Origin: Sandaracinaceae bacterium
GTDB lineage: Bacteria; Myxococcota_A; Polyangia; Polyangiales; Houyiibacteriaceae
Assembly: GCA_020633075.1 (NCBI GenBank)
Contig: JACKEI010000003.1
Location: 496,001 to 560,000 of the forward strand
Reading direction: 5' to 3'
DNA length: 64,000 bases
This document shows positions 1-8,730 of the stretch, piece after piece (the stretch's first letter is position 1; every line of letters begins with the position of its first letter). The translations under genes were made by a program, and so were the position numbers. The notes below the pieces were generated by a model. That model searched no databases. It was given only the letters and a program-made list of their open reading frames with translations, and was not told where the DNA came from.

Positions 1-885
1 AAGGTTCTTGCCGGAGATCTTCTCGGTGAGCATGGAGCCTAGCGCGATGCCCACGCAGAAGAAGGACAGGAAGAGCGTGACCACGTGGTCGCTCGCGTGC
101 AGTGTCTCGCGCGCGTAGACCGGAAAGAGGGAGAGCAGCACCGCGCCGAAGAGCCAGAACCACGAGATGCCCAGCACCGAGAGGAACACCGCGCGCACCC
201 GCTTCGTGATGCGCAGGATCTCGAGGGTGGGCGTGAAGGGGTTCTTGCTGACCACCACGTCGGCCGAGCCCGGCGCCAGGCGCGGCACCAGGTAGCTCCC
301 GACGAACCCCAGTAGGGCCGTCACGCTCACCCCCACCGCGACCAGCAGTGGGCCGTCGGGCATCAGGATGAGCACGCCCCCCGCGATGGTGCCCAGCAGG
401 ATGGCCAAGAAGGTGCCCGTCTCCACCAGCGCGTTGCCCGCCACCAGCTCGTCCGCGGCCAGCAGCTGCGGCAGGATGCTGTACTTCACGGGGCCCACGA
501 AGGCGGACTGCGCGCCCATCAGGAAGAGGGTCCCGAGCAGCACGCTCAGGTTCCCCTGCATGAAGGCCGTGGCCGCCACCGCCATGATCACGATCTCCGC
601 GCCCTTGACCACGCGCAGCACGGGGGTCTTCTCGTAGCGGTCGGACAGCTGCCCGGCCGTCGCGGAGAACAGGAAGAAGGGCAGGATGAACACCCCCGTG
701 CACAGGGTGATCATCATGGCGGGGCTGAGCCCGAAGGCGCTGGCCTGCGTGCTGCTGATCCAGATGACCAGCGCGTTCTTGAACAGGTTGTCGTTGAACG
801 CCCCCAGCAGCTGCGTCGTGAAGAACGCGGCGAAGTCGCGGCGGAGGAGCAGCTGGGACGAGGGCGTGGACGACATGCGCGCCAT
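1..885 (-). CDS. MFS transporter, lysophospholipid-transporter (LplT-like) family, 3' end outside window
   Basis: The visible 295 residues are the N-terminal part of a major facilitator protein with several hydrophobic segments. Near the N-terminus it reads GAFNDNLFKNALVIW, the FNDN-FKNA signature of the LplT/Aas lysophospholipid transporter group, followed by LSDRYEKTPVLR, an MFS loop 2-3 motif. In many bacteria this domain is fused to a PlsC acyltransferase and an acyl-ACP synthetase; the truncation hides whether that is so here. A role in moving lysophospholipid across the inner membrane for reacylation is inferred from the family. A second in-frame ATG lies three codons inside, at 876, and has a better-spaced GAGG ahead of it, so the start is uncertain between 885 and 876. 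Confidence 0.8.
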   Translation of the reverse strand, partial: MARMSSTPSSQLLLRRDFAAFFTTQLLGAFNDNLFKNALVIWISSTQASAFGLSPAMMITLCTGVFILPFFLFSATAGQLSDRYEKTPVLRVVKGAEIVIMAVAATAFMQGNLSVLLGTLFLMGAQSAFVGPVKYSILPQLLAADELVAGNALVETGTFLAILLGTIAGGVLILMPDGPLLVAVGVSVTALLGFVGSYLVPRLAPGSADVVVSKNPFTPTLEILRITKRVRAVFLSVLGISWFWLFGAVLLSLFPVYARETLHASDHVVTLFLSFFCVGIALGSMLTEKISGKNL

Positions 886-930
886 CCTCGCACGGCGGAG
901 CGCGATCCGGGTGCGCGCAGAGCGTGAAGG

Positions 931-1767
931 CTATCCGAGCAGCGCGCTGACGTCGGCGGGGGCGATGAACACGCGGTCCGCGTCCACCTCCATGTTGTGC
1001 TGCTCCTTGCCCTTGTCGTCGTGCGTGACCGTCACGGTGCAGAGCGTCAGCGTCCCCGTCTCGCGGCACCGGGGGCACTGGTGCACGGAGACCGTGTGCC
1101 ACATGGCAGCACCCTCCTCGGGCTCCGGTCGAGCGAGCAGAGCCCACTCCTGCCGCTCGTTGACCGCGTCGGCCAGCGCGCCGGTGTCGTCGTACGCGAG
1201 GCGGCGCGTCGTGAGCTCCGTGCACCACGCCTTGCAGCGCTCGCAGAAGGTCCCCGTGCCGATGACGGCGATGGCCGCGAAGAGCCCAACGCCGAAGAAG
1301 ATGACGGCCTCGATGAACCAGACGACCCCCAAGGCCACGCCGCTGACCGGGTTGCTGCCGCGCACCGTCCATGTGCCCTCGTCGTACACGCTGCCGATGA
1401 TCTCCAGCAAGGCGGGCGGGAAGAGCAGGTAGAGGACCTCGAAGTCGATGTCGGCGCGCCACGCCAACACGGCGATCCAGGCGACCCAGTGCATCCAGTA
1501 GCCGAAGAGCAGCGCGCCGAGGACGCTCACGTAGCTGAGCGCCGTGTGCTGAAAGTGCCCCGCGCGCAGCGCGCTCGCCGTGGCGAACCCGATCAGGCCG
1601 CCCGTCCCCGCCGTCAGGATGGCGTTCAGGTAGACGATGGGGATGTAGGCGATGGCGAGGGAATAGATGGGCGCGAGCAGCAGGCCGCACGCCACGGCAG
1701 CGACCCCTCCCAGCAAGAACCCCAGCGGGGCGATCGTCTGTGGCGGGCGATAGTGAGTTGCGGACAT
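931..1767 (-). CDS. Hypothetical polytopic membrane protein with Cys pairs
   Basis: This 278-residue protein is not assigned to a named family. It has about five or six hydrophobic stretches in its first 190 residues, then a soluble tail with CERCKAWC and, further on, CPRCRETG. The two cysteine clusters could form a zinc ribbon on the cytoplasmic side. I chose the ATG at 1767 because an AGGAGGAGAG ribosome-binding site lies directly upstream; longer in-frame extensions have no such site. It lies just downstream of, and on the same strand as, the formylglycine-enzyme-fold gene (52 bases apart), so the two may be cotranscribed. Function unknown. Confidence 0.7.
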   Translation of the reverse strand: MSATHYRPPQTIAPLGFLLGGVAAVACGLLLAPIYSLAIAYIPIVYLNAILTAGTGGLIGFATASALRAGHFQHTALSYVSVLGALLFGYWMHWVAWIAVLAWRADIDFEVLYLLFPPALLEIIGSVYDEGTWTVRGSNPVSGVALGVVWFIEAVIFFGVGLFAAIAVIGTGTFCERCKAWCTELTTRRLAYDDTGALADAVNERQEWALLARPEPEEGAAMWHTVSVHQCPRCRETGTLTLCTVTVTHDDKGKEQHNMEVDADRVFIAPADVSALLG

Positions 1768-1819
1768 GCTCTCCTCCTGGTGTCCGGTCCCCTCGCAAGG
1801 GGGACCACTGCGGCATGGC

Positions 1820-2680
1820 TCAGGGCGCGGAGCCCGTCGCGTTCGCCGCACAGCGTACGCCAGTCAGCTCGTCCGTGCTGGACTGGTTGTAGCCGTGCCG
1901 GCGGAAGGTGGACTGCAGGGACTCGAGGTCGCGGTTGTTGAGGGAGCCACCTCGGCACACCCGGTAGAGCGTGTTGGGGTTCGTGCCGGGCGCCTGGTCG
2001 TAGCGCTCGCTCCACGCGCCCGCGACCAGCTCGCACACGTTGCCGGACATGTCCTCGATGCCGAAGGGGCTCGCGCCGGCCGGGCGGCGCCCCACCACGG
2101 CGGTGCGAGTCTGCAGGCGGCCGCGCAGCGAGGTCCAGGCGCGCGCAGGTGACGGGGCCGTGTTGCCCCAGGGGTAGCGGCGCCCATCGGTCCCGCGCGC
2201 GGCGTACTCCCACTCCGCCTCCGTGGGCAGCCGCGCCCCGCGCTGCTGGCAGTACGCCTCCGCCTGCGGGAAGGAGACGCAGTTGATGGGGTGCTGGTCG
2301 TAGCCCGAGGAAGCCTCGTTGCAGGCCGAGCCGCCTCGTGTGGGCTGGCAGCGGCCGGCCGCGACGCAGGCGCGATAGTCCGCCGTGGTGACCTCCAGCC
2401 GGTCCATGCAGAACGCGCTCACCTGCACGGTGTGCGCGGGTCCGCGGTCGTCCGTGGCGCCGGGTAAGCCCATCTCGAACTGCCCCGCCGGGACAGGCAC
2501 CATGCCGCTCGGACACACATGCGTGCCCACGCAGTGACCGCGTCCGTCGCTGGTGCTGCCCGCGGGGCAGGCTGCCGGGCGGCGGCGCTGAGCCTCCGCT
2601 TGCGGTGTGGTGCGCTGGAGCAGGACAATGCCGCCAATCAAGAGAGCGGCGGCGAAGAGGACTCGGGAGGAGGAGCGCAT
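1820..2680 (-). CDS. Formylglycine-generating-enzyme (SUMF1)-fold secreted protein
   Basis: A 286-residue exported protein. An N-terminal hydrophobic signal segment (residues about 6-22) is followed by a FGE-sulfatase domain from about residue 55 to the end. Recognisable family stretches include VPAGQFEMG near the start, LEVTTADYRAC, RLPTEAEWEYAARG and CRGGSLNNRD. The family includes true sulfatase-activating enzymes and many catalytically unassigned relatives that act as activators or binding modules. No sulfatase gene is visible nearby, so activity cannot be assigned. The Cys-rich linker after the signal segment (CPAGSTSDGRGHC) suggests disulfides outside the cytoplasm. Same strand as its neighbours on both sides. 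Confidence 0.8.
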   Translation of the reverse strand: MRSSSRVLFAAALLIGGIVLLQRTTPQAEAQRRRPAACPAGSTSDGRGHCVGTHVCPSGMVPVPAGQFEMGLPGATDDRGPAHTVQVSAFCMDRLEVTTADYRACVAAGRCQPTRGGSACNEASSGYDQHPINCVSFPQAEAYCQQRGARLPTEAEWEYAARGTDGRRYPWGNTAPSPARAWTSLRGRLQTRTAVVGRRPAGASPFGIEDMSGNVCELVAGAWSERYDQAPGTNPNTLYRVCRGGSLNNRDLESLQSTFRRHGYNQSSTDELTGVRCAANATGSAP

Positions 2681-2717
2681 GGCCTCCCCAGCCTACCTCA
2701 TCGGTGCGGCCACCTCA

Positions 2718-4145
2718 TCAGCCCGGCTCGAACACGAAGGGGTAGCGGAAGCTCACGGCGCCCCCCTCGTCGCTGGGAGCCACGCGCAGGCGCTCGAAGA
2801 TGCCGCTCATACAGGTCGCCAGCTGCGCGTCACCCGTCGCGTTCTCGGTCACGCTCACGCCGCTGAAGCTCCCCGACATCTCCACGCGGAAGGCGACCAC
2901 CACGCGGCCGCGCGCCTCGGGGTGCTGCGCCAGGGTGCGCTCGTAGCAGCGACGGATCGCGGCGATGCGCCCGCGGATGGCGCGCGTGACGGGCTCTTGG
3001 GGGCGGAGGCCTGGGCCCGTGGGCGCCTGGGGCCGGGCCATCCCGACCCGAACCGGACGCTCCTCTACCTCGCCAGCTTCCCCTAGCTCGCGCGTGACCC
3101 CGGCCGGACCGAGCGCACCCAGGCTGCGGCCCGACGTGTCCCGGCCGGCTCGGGGTGCCAGCGTGCCTGGCTGCGGACCGGAGTTGGGCGGGCCCTCGCG
3201 CACATCGTCCAGCAGCGTGCCCGCGTTGCTCACCACCGCGCCGCCCGCGAGCCGGTCGCGCAGGCCGAGCGAGCCGATGCTGCCCAGCAGCTCCTGTGTC
3301 TGGCTGCGCGCGTCGTCCGCGCTCAGGCGCGGCGAATCACCGCTACTGCGCGGGCCAACCTCGCCGTCGTGCACGTCGCGTCTTGGCGTCCGGTCCCCGC
3401 TGTTGCGAGGCGCGCTGGGCGCGTCCTGCTCCGTGAGCGTCGCGACCTCCGCGTCCGGCTCCGGTGGCGCATCGGGCGGCGGCAGCGGCGGCGTGTCGTA
3501 CAGCGGCCGGAACCGGAGCACGCTCTCGGGAGGGCTCACCGCCAGCAGCGGGTCCGCTGCCTCCGCCGCCAGACCCACGAAGAAGAAGGCGAGCGCGACC
3601 ACGGCGAGGGTCCCTGCGAAGCGCCAGTCCACCTGCGCCCCCACGCCGCCGCTCAGTGCGCGCGGCAGGGGCGCGACGCGCGCGGCGGTGCGCTCTTCCA
3701 GCGCGACCAGCAGGCGCCCCTCGCCCAGCTCCAGCACGGCGCTCACCGGCGCGTCGGCCTCGCCCAGGCCGAGTGGAAGCGCCACGTGCGGCCCCCGCTG
3801 CACGGCGCGGCCGGCGCGCACGTGCTCCTCCAAGCTGCCGTTCTGGTCGCCCACGCGCGCCCGGACCTCGACGCCCTCTGGAACCACCAGCCACCAGCGC
3901 TCCCCGTCGCGCTCCAGCAGCGTGTGCGTCTCCCCGAGCCGCGCGTCGCACAGCACCAGCTCGTTCCTCTCCGAGCTTCCGGCGCACAGGTCCGCGAGCG
4001 CGGGCACCCGCATGGACTGACAGACGCGGTCGCCCTTTGCGTACGCGACGCGCGCGCACAGGCGTCGCCCCCCAGGAGCGGAAGAGACGGCGGAGGTTGG
4101 CTCGACGGCGCCGGGCCGCGAGCGCGAAGGGGTGTGCTCAGGCAT
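2718..4145 (-). CDS. AgmX/PglI C-terminal domain protein with central membrane segment
   Basis: About 475 residues. A soluble cytoplasmic N-terminal region (1-170) with several cysteines precedes one hydrophobic segment (about 176-193, AVVALAFFFVGLA). A long Pro/Asp/Ser-rich spacer follows, and then an AgmX/PglI-type domain in the last 95 residues, with IRRCYERTLAQHPEARGRV, a conserved Cys near the end (LATCMSGIF) and a final YPFVFEP. This TonB-like architecture is known from myxobacterial gliding-motility and envelope-spanning proteins. The ATG at 4145 was chosen over upstream in-frame starts because it begins the plausible N-terminus and leaves a 56-base divergent intergenic region; no strong ribosome-binding site decides it. 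The exact role is unknown; energy transduction or motility is an inference. Confidence 0.7.
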   Translation of the reverse strand: MPEHTPSRSRPGAVEPTSAVSSAPGGRRLCARVAYAKGDRVCQSMRVPALADLCAGSSERNELVLCDARLGETHTLLERDGERWWLVVPEGVEVRARVGDQNGSLEEHVRAGRAVQRGPHVALPLGLGEADAPVSAVLELGEGRLLVALEERTAARVAPLPRALSGGVGAQVDWRFAGTLAVVALAFFFVGLAAEAADPLLAVSPPESVLRFRPLYDTPPLPPPDAPPEPDAEVATLTEQDAPSAPRNSGDRTPRRDVHDGEVGPRSSGDSPRLSADDARSQTQELLGSIGSLGLRDRLAGGAVVSNAGTLLDDVREGPPNSGPQPGTLAPRAGRDTSGRSLGALGPAGVTRELGEAGEVEERPVRVGMARPQAPTGPGLRPQEPVTRAIRGRIAAIRRCYERTLAQHPEARGRVVVAFRVEMSGSFSGVSVTENATGDAQLATCMSGIFERLRVAPSDEGGAVSFRYPFVFEPG

Positions 4146-4201
4146 CAGCGAGTCCGACACCGGCCCCTTGGGGAAGTTCCCTACGTGGTAGTGTGCCGGG
4201 C

Positions 4202-4630
4202 ATGGAAGTCGCGTCGTCCTCCAGCCTGGTCCCGCTGCTCGTCGCTGCATCCCTGCTGCTCGTCTTCGGGGCGGTCGCTGCCTTCATCGTGTACGCGGGG
4301 CTGCGCGGCAAGCGTGAGCGGGAGGCCCTCTTGGGGCGCAAGGCGCGCGCGCGTCCGGGTCGGGCCCGCGTGCTCTCGGCCGCGACCAAGCAGACCACCT
4401 CCGGGAACCAGGTGGTGACCGATGTCTACCTCACCCTCGAGATCGAGACGCCCAGCGGCCCCGTGGTGGGCAAGGCCGTGTGGATGGTGGACCCCCTGCA
4501 CATGGACAAGCTACGCGAGGGCAGCGTCGTGGAGGTCTTGGTGGACGCCGACGTCCCCCAGCGCGTATATCCCGCCGTCGCTTGGGTGTCGCAGAGCGGC
4601 ATGGACCCCAACAGGTGGATGCAGCGGTGA
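4202..4630 (+). CDS. Small single-pass membrane protein, DUF3592-like
   Basis: A 142-residue protein. Residues about 9-31 form a transmembrane helix ending in positively charged KREREALLGRKARARPGR, so the C-terminal domain is probably cytoplasmic. That domain (residues 50-142) has the alternating strands of the DUF3592-type fold: a modified-backbone beta region, then IETPSGPVVGKAV and a GSVVEVLVDADVP turn. Its stop overlaps the GTG start of the next gene (GTGA), which implies translational coupling. It is divergent from the AgmX/PglI-type gene. Function unknown; the family assignment is tentative. Confidence 0.65.
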   Translation: MEVASSSSLVPLLVAASLLLVFGAVAAFIVYAGLRGKREREALLGRKARARPGRARVLSAATKQTTSGNQVVTDVYLTLEIETPSGPVVGKAVWMVDPLHMDKLREGSVVEVLVDADVPQRVYPAVAWVSQSGMDPNRWMQR

Positions 4631-5022
4631 CCGAGTACTTCAAGATCGACGAGCGCGCGTGGCCTCGCGTCCGTATCAACATCGCCGACGTGCCCGTGCC
4701 CGACGAGGCCCTGCTGCGGTCCGTGCAGCAGCTGGGTGCCATCGCCAAGCGCGGCGAGCGCTACACCCTGCTCTTCGATGCGCGCGGCGCGAAGCCCCTC
4801 GGCGCCCAGCAGCGCAAGCTCCTCGCTGACGCGTCGCTGCCCACCGCTCCGTACGCCGCGCGCAACTGCGCGGGCTCGGCCATCGTGGTCAGCAACATGG
4901 TTCTCGCGGGCATCGTGACCGCGCTGCACTGGCTAAAGCCCACGGACTATCCGGAGAAGGTGTTCTCCTCTCTGGAGGAGGCCGAGGCCTGGCTGGACGA
5001 GCGGCAGTGCGCGCCCGTCTAG
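4627..5022 (+). CDS. STAS/SEC14-like (SpoIIAA-like) domain protein
   Basis: A 131-residue cytoplasmic protein that resembles the STAS/SpoIIAA-like family, in which a short beta-alpha fold is followed by a helix around a Lys-Pro-x-Asp-Tyr turn. Visible stretches are YTLLFDARGAKPL, an AAR-NCAGSAIVVSN strand, LKPTDYPEKVF and a closing SLEEAEAWLDE helix, typical of proteins annotated as STAS/SEC14 domain proteins of unknown ligand. Translation probably starts at the GTG at 4627, whose bases overlap the stop of the preceding membrane-protein gene. The pair may form a membrane-anchored signalling or scaffolding unit; this is inference only. Confidence 0.6.
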   Translation: MTEYFKIDERAWPRVRINIADVPVPDEALLRSVQQLGAIAKRGERYTLLFDARGAKPLGAQQRKLLADASLPTAPYAARNCAGSAIVVSNMVLAGIVTALHWLKPTDYPEKVFSSLEEAEAWLDERQCAPV

Positions 5023-5027
5023 CCCAT

Positions 5028-5068
5028 CTGTCAGTCGTCCACTTCGGTAGCTGTCAGTCGTCCACTTC
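5028..5068. repeat. 23-bp-period tandem duplication at the mscS-like gene 3' end
   Basis: The 18-base string ctgtcagtcgtccacttc occurs at 5028-5045 and again at 5051-5068, one period being 23 bases. The second copy contains the stop codon and last codons (Glu-Val-Asp-Asp) of the minus-strand mechanosensitive channel gene; the first copy lies just beyond the stop. This looks like a recent slippage or microduplication. Confidence 0.85.
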
Positions 5069-6784
5069 AGAGGTGCCGCGCGGATCCTGACCGGGCAGGT
5101 ACCCGGTGGTCAGGTGCTGTGGAATGGGGCGGCTCGCGCTGCCCCCGGGCCCGAAGGAGCGCACGATGTTGGCCAGCGCGGCCTCGTCGAGCTCCACCTT
5201 GGGGGAACGCGCCTCGTGTGTGGCGTGGGACTCGATGTGCAGCGTCTGCGTCGGGAAGGCGAACTGGACGTTCAGCTGCTGCGCCAAGCGCAGGACCTCG
5301 AGGAAGATGTTCTCGCGCTGCGCGAGCTCGTCGCTCCACGTGTCGGTCTTGAAGAAGAAGTACAGCAGCACCTCCAGGCCGCTCGCGCCGAAGTTGCGGA
5401 AGCTCACCTCGTAGGCGTCCTTGCGGACCTTGGGGTTGGCCTGGAGGATCGCGCGAATGCCCTCCACGAAGGCGCGCATCTGCGCCGGGGTGGTGTCGTA
5501 GGTCACGCCCAGCGTCACCATGCAGCGGCGGAACTCGCGCATGCCGTAGTTGTCCACGGCGGCGTTGGCTACGACCGAGTTGGGGATGGTGACCAGCGAC
5601 GAGTAGAAGGTGCGGATGCGCGTGCTGCGCATGCCGACCTCTTCGACCACGCCCTCGTGTCCGTCGATGATCACCCAGTCGCCCACTTGGAACGGGTGGT
5701 CTGCGAAGATGCTGATGCTGCCGAAGAGGTTCGCGACGGTGTCGCGCGCGGCCAAGGTGAAGGCCAAGCCGCCGAGCGACGCGCCCGCGAGCAGCGAGCC
5801 CACGTCCACGTCCATGTTCTGCAGCACGAAGATCACGCCCACGCACACAACGAAGACCTTGGACGCCTTACGCACCAGGGGCACGAGCTGGTCGTCCAGC
5901 TTGGTGTCCGTCTGCTCGGCGCGGCGGCCGAAGACGTCGCTCGCTAGGTCGACGAGGCGGTAGAGCAAGAGCACGCCAGCGCCGGCCATCATGACGCGCA
6001 GGGCGATGGTGCCGATCTGGTTCAGGCGCACGCTCAGGCGCAGCAGCGGCAGCGCGTACCAGAGCACTCCCACCATGGCCAGCGTGCCCACCGGGTGCGC
6101 CGCGCGCGTGACGATCTTCGCGTCGGCGGCCTCGCCAGCCCGCTTGATGAGCTTGCCGCCGTAGTTGCCGACCACGAACGCGACGAGCGCGCGGGTGACG
6201 AGCCCGAGCAGGATCGCGAGGGCCAGCAAGAGCAGCTGCCAGACGGCCACGCCCGTCAGGAGCTCTGTCTTGGCCCACTCGGGCAGCTGGGCCACCAGGG
6301 ACTCGACGTCCACGTCGAAGGTCTCCACGTACCAGCCCGGGATCTGGCGCACGACCGAGGGCGGGAAGCGCCAGCCGTGGCCGTCCTTCTCCACGAACGC
6401 CTCGGCAAAGCGGCGCACCGGCGGGACCTGCGTCGTGCCCTCCACCTCGGCCGTGTCGGGCAGGGTGTCCGGATACACGTAGTAGCCGCGCTGGTCGAAC
6501 ACCGCGAGAAGGTGACGCACCGCGAGGGTGCGCTCCGCGTCGGTGCCGAACTCCGTGCCGCTGAAGTCGAAGCAGGTGGCCGCGACGCGCGGGTGGTCGT
6601 GGGCGTTGTCCAGCCAGGTCTCGACGGCGCGCCGGGGCGTGGAGCAGTCGGACACGTTGGGTGCGGCGCGGGCCGTGAGAGGGACCGGGGTCAGCGCGGC
6701 GAGGGCCAGCAGACACGCTGGAAGAGCTCTTGGGGTTCGCTTGGGAAGAATCATGTCGGCTTCTGGGGTCGCACTCATCGCCAT
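5054..6784 (-). CDS. MscS-family mechanosensitive ion channel
   Basis: About 576 residues. A signal peptide or N-terminal hydrophobic segment (ALPACLLALAALTPVPL) leads into a 160-residue periplasmic region, then four or five transmembrane helices, then the MscS pore and beta domain. The pore helix reads SLLAGASLGGLAFTLAARD, with the Gly/Ala packing typical of TM3. It is followed by FGSISIFADHPFQVGDWV and a conserved beta domain with RTFYSSLVTIPNSVV. This identifies an MscS-like channel releasing osmolytes under hypo-osmotic stress; the periplasmic N-terminal domain is larger than in minimal MscS. Three in-frame ATGs (6784, 6778, 6754) precede the signal segment; 6784 has AAGGG about nine bases upstream, while 6754 gives the neatest signal peptide. 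Confidence 0.88.
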   Translation of the reverse strand: MAMSATPEADMILPKRTPRALPACLLALAALTPVPLTARAAPNVSDCSTPRRAVETWLDNAHDHPRVAATCFDFSGTEFGTDAERTLAVRHLLAVFDQRGYYVYPDTLPDTAEVEGTTQVPPVRRFAEAFVEKDGHGWRFPPSVVRQIPGWYVETFDVDVESLVAQLPEWAKTELLTGVAVWQLLLLALAILLGLVTRALVAFVVGNYGGKLIKRAGEAADAKIVTRAAHPVGTLAMVGVLWYALPLLRLSVRLNQIGTIALRVMMAGAGVLLLYRLVDLASDVFGRRAEQTDTKLDDQLVPLVRKASKVFVVCVGVIFVLQNMDVDVGSLLAGASLGGLAFTLAARDTVANLFGSISIFADHPFQVGDWVIIDGHEGVVEEVGMRSTRIRTFYSSLVTIPNSVVANAAVDNYGMREFRRCMVTLGVTYDTTPAQMRAFVEGIRAILQANPKVRKDAYEVSFRNFGASGLEVLLYFFFKTDTWSDELAQRENIFLEVLRLAQQLNVQFAFPTQTLHIESHATHEARSPKVELDEAALANIVRSFGPGGSASRPIPQHLTTGYLPGQDPRGTSEVDD

Positions 6785-6865
6785 GTGACGCAACCCTTGT
6801 CTCGAGCTGGCGACCCCTGAGCGAGGACCATGGTCGCCTCTGCGTGCGACGGTTAGCATCGCAGG

Positions 6866-8650
6866 ATGCGTGTTCACTCCCTTGCGTTGGTGCTGGTTTT
6901 GGTCGGGCTCTCGACGCCGGGCTGCGGCGGCGGAGATCCCATGAGCGGCGGCTGCGCCGGCTCTCAGGTGGAGTGCGGCGGTGTGTGCGTGAACACGCGC
7001 ACGGACGAGGCGCACTGCGGTCGCTGCGACAACGCGTGTGGCAGCGCGCAGCTGTGCACCGCGTCCGAGTGCACCGGTGGCGGCCCGGTCGATCCGCCTC
7101 CGTCCACGTGCACGCCGCCCATCACGTTGGCGGACACCAGCGCGCCGGACCACGTGGTGGGGGACGGGAGCCCCGCCAGCTGCACGCACGCCGCGCTGGC
7201 GAGCGCGGTGGCCCAAGGGGGCGTCATCACCTTCGACTGCGGCGACGCGGACCACACCATCGCGGTGACCAGCGCGCTCACGCTGCGCACCGACACCGAC
7301 ACCACGGTGGACGGGGGCGGGTCCATCACGCTGGACGGGGGCGGGCAGAACCGCATCTTCGAGTACGACTCCCCGAACTACCGGGCGACCACCACGCGCG
7401 TGCTGCTGCAGCGGCTGACGCTGCAGAACGCCGTGGCGCCGGCCACGGACTTCACGCCCCAGAGCGGCAGCAGCCAGTGCGCCTGGGGCTACAAGGACGG
7501 CGAGGGGGGCGCCGTGCGCATGCGCGACGGGCGGCTGCACGTCATCGACTGCGTGTTCCGCGACAACCACGCGGCGCCTACGGGGCCTGATACGGGCGGC
7601 GGAGCCATCTACGCTCTCGGCGCGCTCGAGGTCATCGTGGTGGGCAGCTCGTTCCTGGGCAACGACGGCTCGAACGGTGGCGCGGTGGGGTTGCTGCAGA
7701 GCGACGGGCTCTTCTTCAACACGCTCTTCGAGGGCAACGCGGCGACCGGCACGGGTCAGAACTTCGGCGGGGCGAGCGGCTGCCCCGTGTTCAACCACGC
7801 CGAGCAGGGGGGCGCCGGCGGCAACAGCGGCGCGGTCGGCATCGACGGGGGCGACGTGGAGCGGGTGGAGTTCTGCGGGGTCACCTTCCGCGACAACTCG
7901 GCCAACGAGCTGGGCACCGTCAGCCGCACGCCCAACTCGCAGCGAGGACGGAGCACATTCAACCGCTGCCTGTTCGAAGGCAACTACGCCGGCGACGGCG
8001 GCGGCGCCATCTGGATGCAGGACATGGAGTTCGAGCTGTTCAACTCCACCCTGACGCGCAACAGCAGTGACGGCCTGGGGGGCGGTGTGCGCATCGACCA
8101 AGGGCCCCACGGCAGCACCGTGCGCATCGTCAACACCACCTTCCACGCCAACGTCGCCAACAACTCGCTGGGGGGCGCGCTGGTGTTCTCGGGGCAGGGG
8201 CTGGTGCAGAACTGCACCTTCGCGGAGAACGAGGCCGCGGGCGGCGTGGGGTTCTTCGGCGCGGCCATCGTGGCGCACGGGGCCGCCTCGCAAGGCCTCG
8301 AGGTGCACAACACCCTCTTCTGGAACAACACGGACGAGCACGAGTGGACGCCCATGACCTGCTCCGTCGGCAGCCCCGGGGACCCCGTCCCGCTGACGGG
8401 CGCCGGGAACGCGCAGTGGCCTCTGCTGCGCAACGGGCCTGCCATGAACGAGGACAACCCGTGCACCGTCGGGATCACGTTCATGGACGCGCTGCTGGGA
8501 CCGCTGCAAGACAACGGCGGGCCCACCCCCACCATGCTCCCGGCAGCGAACAGCGTCGCGGTTGGCCTCGGAGCAGACTGCCCGGACACGGACCAGCGCG
8601 GCATGCCTCGGCCCACCGCCACCTGCGCGGCGGGCGCCGTGGAGCCGTAG
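6866..8650 (+). CDS. Lipoprotein with right-handed beta-helix and choice-of-anchor Q domain
   Basis: A 594-residue exported protein. The signal peptide ends in a lipobox (LSTPGC, Cys about residue 20), followed by a short Cys-rich stretch like those in myxobacterial lipoproteins (CGGVCVNTRTDEAHCGRC). From about residue 95 it consists of imperfect repeats with Gly-Gly-Ala turns and Asn ladders (for example GGAIYALGALEVIVVGSSF, GDGGGAIWMQDMEFEL), the pattern of a parallel beta-helix or polymorphic outer-membrane-protein passenger. The C-terminus (DNGGPTPTMLPAANSVAVG, then DQRGMPRP) matches the choice-of-anchor Q module. It is probably displayed on the outer membrane; ligand unknown. Divergent from the MscS-like gene with an 81-base gap. 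Confidence 0.8.
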   Translation: MRVHSLALVLVLVGLSTPGCGGGDPMSGGCAGSQVECGGVCVNTRTDEAHCGRCDNACGSAQLCTASECTGGGPVDPPPSTCTPPITLADTSAPDHVVGDGSPASCTHAALASAVAQGGVITFDCGDADHTIAVTSALTLRTDTDTTVDGGGSITLDGGGQNRIFEYDSPNYRATTTRVLLQRLTLQNAVAPATDFTPQSGSSQCAWGYKDGEGGAVRMRDGRLHVIDCVFRDNHAAPTGPDTGGGAIYALGALEVIVVGSSFLGNDGSNGGAVGLLQSDGLFFNTLFEGNAATGTGQNFGGASGCPVFNHAEQGGAGGNSGAVGIDGGDVERVEFCGVTFRDNSANELGTVSRTPNSQRGRSTFNRCLFEGNYAGDGGGAIWMQDMEFELFNSTLTRNSSDGLGGGVRIDQGPHGSTVRIVNTTFHANVANNSLGGALVFSGQGLVQNCTFAENEAAGGVGFFGAAIVAHGAASQGLEVHNTLFWNNTDEHEWTPMTCSVGSPGDPVPLTGAGNAQWPLLRNGPAMNEDNPCTVGITFMDALLGPLQDNGGPTPTMLPAANSVAVGLGADCPDTDQRGMPRPTATCAAGAVEP

Positions 8651-8730
8651 ACCCGGCGGCTCCGTGCTCGATGTGCTGGAACCCGAGGATGGAGGTCCCC
8701 TGCGAGAGGTAGAGGGCCTGGCGCGTGTCG

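Noticed and set aside
6866..8509. Minus-strand reading frame continuing past the MscS-like gene and antisense to the beta-helix lipoprotein
   Set aside because: It is a GC-bias shadow; the plus-strand gene has a signal peptide, lipobox and recognisable repeats, and the extension has no protein-like composition.
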